Positions 5,538 through 7,136 of a stretch of DNA of 7,136 nucleotides are shown piece by piece. The notes under the pieces were generated by a model, which was not told the DNA's origin, searched no databases, and saw nothing but the letters and a program-made list of their open reading frames with translations. The stretch is from Ruminococcaceae bacterium UBA866 (GTDB lineage: Bacteria > Bacillota > Clostridia > Oscillospirales > Ruminococcaceae). Made by a program: the position numbers and the translations under genes. Position 1 is the first letter of the stretch, and each line of letters starts with the position of its first letter. The stretch is from NCBI GenBank assembly GCA_002295325.1, contig DBGA01000017.1, forward strand, positions 12,331-19,466, given 5' to 3'.

Positions 5538-6401
5538 CTATAAGAACATTGTTCCGATACCCTCATGCGAGAGCATTTCAATTAAGATTGAGTGGTTTAT
5601 TCTACCGTCTATGATGAACGAACGTTTTACGCCACGTCTTACGGCTTCAACGCAACATTCCACCTTAGGAATCATACCACCGCTCACGATACCCTCTTTT
5701 ACAAGCTTTGGAACTTCGCTCACGTTGACTACAGGAATAAGCGTTTCCTCGTCATCTTTATCCCTCAAAAGCCCTCTTGTATCAGTCAGCAATATCAAGT
5801 TTTCAGCACCAAGCGCTGCCGCAATTTTTGCAGCCGCTGTATCTGCGTTGATATTGTACATTGTAGCATCCTCTGAAACACCAATGGTTGCAATGACAGG
5901 AATGTATCCGTTATTCAATGCGTCAAGAATTGGCTCTGTGTTAATTGAAGTAATCTCACCGACCAAACCCAAATCCTGCTCCGACTGTAATTTTTCAGCT
6001 TTAATCATCATTCCGTCAACACCGCAAAGTCCGATTGCTTTTCCGTTGCATTGTCCAAGTAATGACACTAGGTCTTTATTGACTTTTCCAGCCAAAACCA
6101 TCTGTACAACTTCCATTGTAGGCTCGTCGGTGTAGCGAAGCCCGTTGATGAACTTCGATTGTATGCCCACTTTTTTAAGCATATCATTGATTTCAGGTCC
6201 ACCACCATGTACCAAAACCACCTTTATACCAATCAGCGAGAGCAACACAACGTCACGCATAACGTCAACCTTTACGCTGTCGTCACCCATAGCGCTACCG
6301 CCATATTTTATAACAATTACCTTGTTTGTGTAGTTTTGTATGTAAGGCAGGGCATCGACTAAAACCTTTGCTCTCAATTCGTCCGAAACACTATCTATCA
6401 T
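5538..6401 (-). CDS. argB: Acetylglutamate kinase, probably arginine-inhibited
   Basis: This 287-residue enzyme phosphorylates N-acetylglutamate with ATP, the second step of arginine synthesis. Amino acid kinase motifs are KYGGSAM (32-38), HGGGP (65-69), the substrate loop GLRYTDEPTME (87-97), NINADTAAAKIA (183-194), TDTRGLL (206-212) and SGGMIPK (240-246). Residues 1-25 form an N-terminal helix region absent from the short arginine-insensitive E. coli enzyme. The C-terminus keeps a His270...Glu275...Gly281-Ile-Gly-Thr284 pattern, the arginine-site signature of hexameric, feedback-inhibited enzymes. From this I infer inhibition by arginine, which fits an ArgJ-based recycling pathway. AAGGAGGT at 6408-6415, 6 nt before ATG 6401, is a near-perfect ribosome site. 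It lies 27 bp after argJ. Confidence 0.96.
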   Translation of the reverse strand: MIDSVSDELRAKVLVDALPYIQNYTNKVIVIKYGGSAMGDDSVKVDVMRDVVLLSLIGIKVVLVHGGGPEINDMLKKVGIQSKFINGLRYTDEPTMEVVQMVLAGKVNKDLVSLLGQCNGKAIGLCGVDGMMIKAEKLQSEQDLGLVGEITSINTEPILDALNNGYIPVIATIGVSEDATMYNINADTAAAKIAAALGAENLILLTDTRGLLRDKDDEETLIPVVNVSEVPKLVKEGIVSGGMIPKVECCVEAVRRGVKRSFIIDGRINHSILIEMLSHEGIGTMFL

Positions 6402-6428
6402 GGGTGTACCTCCTTATAAGTCAAATGC

Positions 6429-7136
6429 TTATGTGCGATATGCGGCATTTATTTTCACGTAATCGTATGTCAAATCGCAACCCCAAGCAACTGCATTTGC
6501 AGTTCCATCTTCGAGGTTTATTAATATTTTTATCTCACTATCACTAAGGACAGCTTTTGCATCTTCCTCTAAGAACTCCACACCTCTGCCGTTTCTACAT
6601 ACGCAGATTTCGCCATTAGTTGACTTTAAAATCACTTCAACCGAGTCAATGTTAACCTCAGCATTAGCATACCCGATCGCACACAAAATTCTGCCCCAGT
6701 TTGGATCTTGCCCAAACATTGCGCTCTTAAAAAGGCTTGAAGTGATAACCGATTTTGCGATTGTCTTTGCAGAATTTTCATCAATTGCACCACTTACAGT
6801 ACACTCAAGCAACTTGCTTGCACCCTCGCCATCCTGTGCAATTGCGCGACAAAGGTTAACCATAATACAAAATAATGCCTTTGAAAAAATTTCATATTCA
6901 GCAGAATTTTCGTCACAAATTGGGTCGTTACCTGCCTTACCTGATGCCATAATCATCGCCATATCATTTGTTGAGGTATCGCCGTCAACCGAAATCATGT
7001 TGAAGGTATCATTTGTGATGGCTGTCAATGCCTTTTTTAGTAGTTTTGGGCTAATAAAAACGTCGGTTGTGATAAAGCAGAGCATGGTAGCCATGTTTGG
7101 ATGTATCATTCCACTACCCTTAGCCATACCACCTAA
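6429..7136 (-). CDS. argJ: Ornithine acetyltransferase/N-acetylglutamate synthase (5' end outside window)
   Basis: The C-terminal 235 residues of ArgJ are present; about 170 N-terminal residues lie beyond the right edge. ArgJ moves the acetyl group from acetylornithine to glutamate, and in bifunctional forms also uses acetyl-CoA. The fragment begins LGGMAKGSGMIHPNMATML, which spans the self-cleavage site. The cut falls between Ala16 and Thr17 of the fragment, and Thr17 (codon 7088-7086) becomes the catalytic N-terminus of the beta chain. Further family marks are DGDTSTND, QDGEGASK, GQDPNWGRI and the C-terminal DLTYDYVKINAAYRT. An ATG at 7127 is internal, since the reading frame and family conservation continue upstream of it. 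Mono- or bifunctionality cannot be judged. The operon promoter, and probably argC, are outside the window. Confidence 0.95.
   Translation of the reverse strand, partial: LGGMAKGSGMIHPNMATMLCFITTDVFISPKLLKKALTAITNDTFNMISVDGDTSTNDMAMIMASGKAGNDPICDENSAEYEIFSKALFCIMVNLCRAIAQDGEGASKLLECTVSGAIDENSAKTIAKSVITSSLFKSAMFGQDPNWGRILCAIGYANAEVNIDSVEVILKSTNGEICVCRNGRGVEFLEEDAKAVLSDSEIKILINLEDGTANAVAWGCDLTYDYVKINAAYRT

Noticed and set aside
7125..7127. ATG at 7127 as a start of argJ
   Set aside because: It sits inside the conserved GGMAKGSGM segment before the self-cleavage site; the frame is open to the right edge, so the gene is cut by the window rather than short.

Overview
All eight protein genes that can be supported lie on the minus strand. 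The gene content suggests an anaerobic, fermentative member of the Firmicutes, most likely a Clostridia-type organism. The reasons are a soluble [FeFe] hydrogenase, a perfect match to the clostridial form of the Rex redox operator, strong AGGAGG-type ribosome binding sites, sigma-A promoters with 17-bp spacers, and AT-rich intergenic DNA. No species is claimed. No rRNA, tRNA, CRISPR array, insertion sequence or phage gene was seen. The longest gap without a gene is about 210 bases and is filled with regulatory sequence.

Right half, read from the right edge leftwards: an arginine biosynthesis operon argJ (5' end outside the window), argB, argD, argF. These genes make acetylated glutamate intermediates (ArgJ), phosphorylate N-acetylglutamate (ArgB), transaminate the semialdehyde to acetylornithine (ArgD) and carbamoylate ornithine to citrulline (ArgF). 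A strong hairpin starts right after the argB stop codon, and a G+C-richer spacer separates argD from argF. ArgB has the N-terminal extension and C-terminal motif of arginine-inhibited enzymes.

Middle: a dense control region (about 3116-3260) separates the arg operon from a hydrogenase unit. It holds a perfect 12-bp inverted repeat that probably ends the arg transcript, a consensus sigma-A promoter whose -35 box sits inside that repeat, a perfect Rex operator just downstream of the predicted transcription start, a long AU-rich leader hairpin, and a strong ribosome binding site. The unit encodes a small thioredoxin-like ferredoxin, a monomeric group B-like [FeFe] hydrogenase, and then, with no clear terminator between, a lone type IV prepilin-like protein. 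A 15-bp terminator hairpin ends the unit. The reading is that a high NADH/NAD+ ratio releases Rex and lets the cell dispose of electrons as H2; the pilin-like gene may share that control.

Left end: a consensus promoter abutting the terminator drives a two-gene unit, a PII-like small regulator overlapping by 4 bases the start of a CPA2-type cation:proton antiporter that runs off the left edge. The layout suggests the PII-like protein gates the transporter. The most interesting points are the Rex-controlled hydrogenase and ferredoxin pair with its attached pilin gene, and the PII-like/antiporter module.
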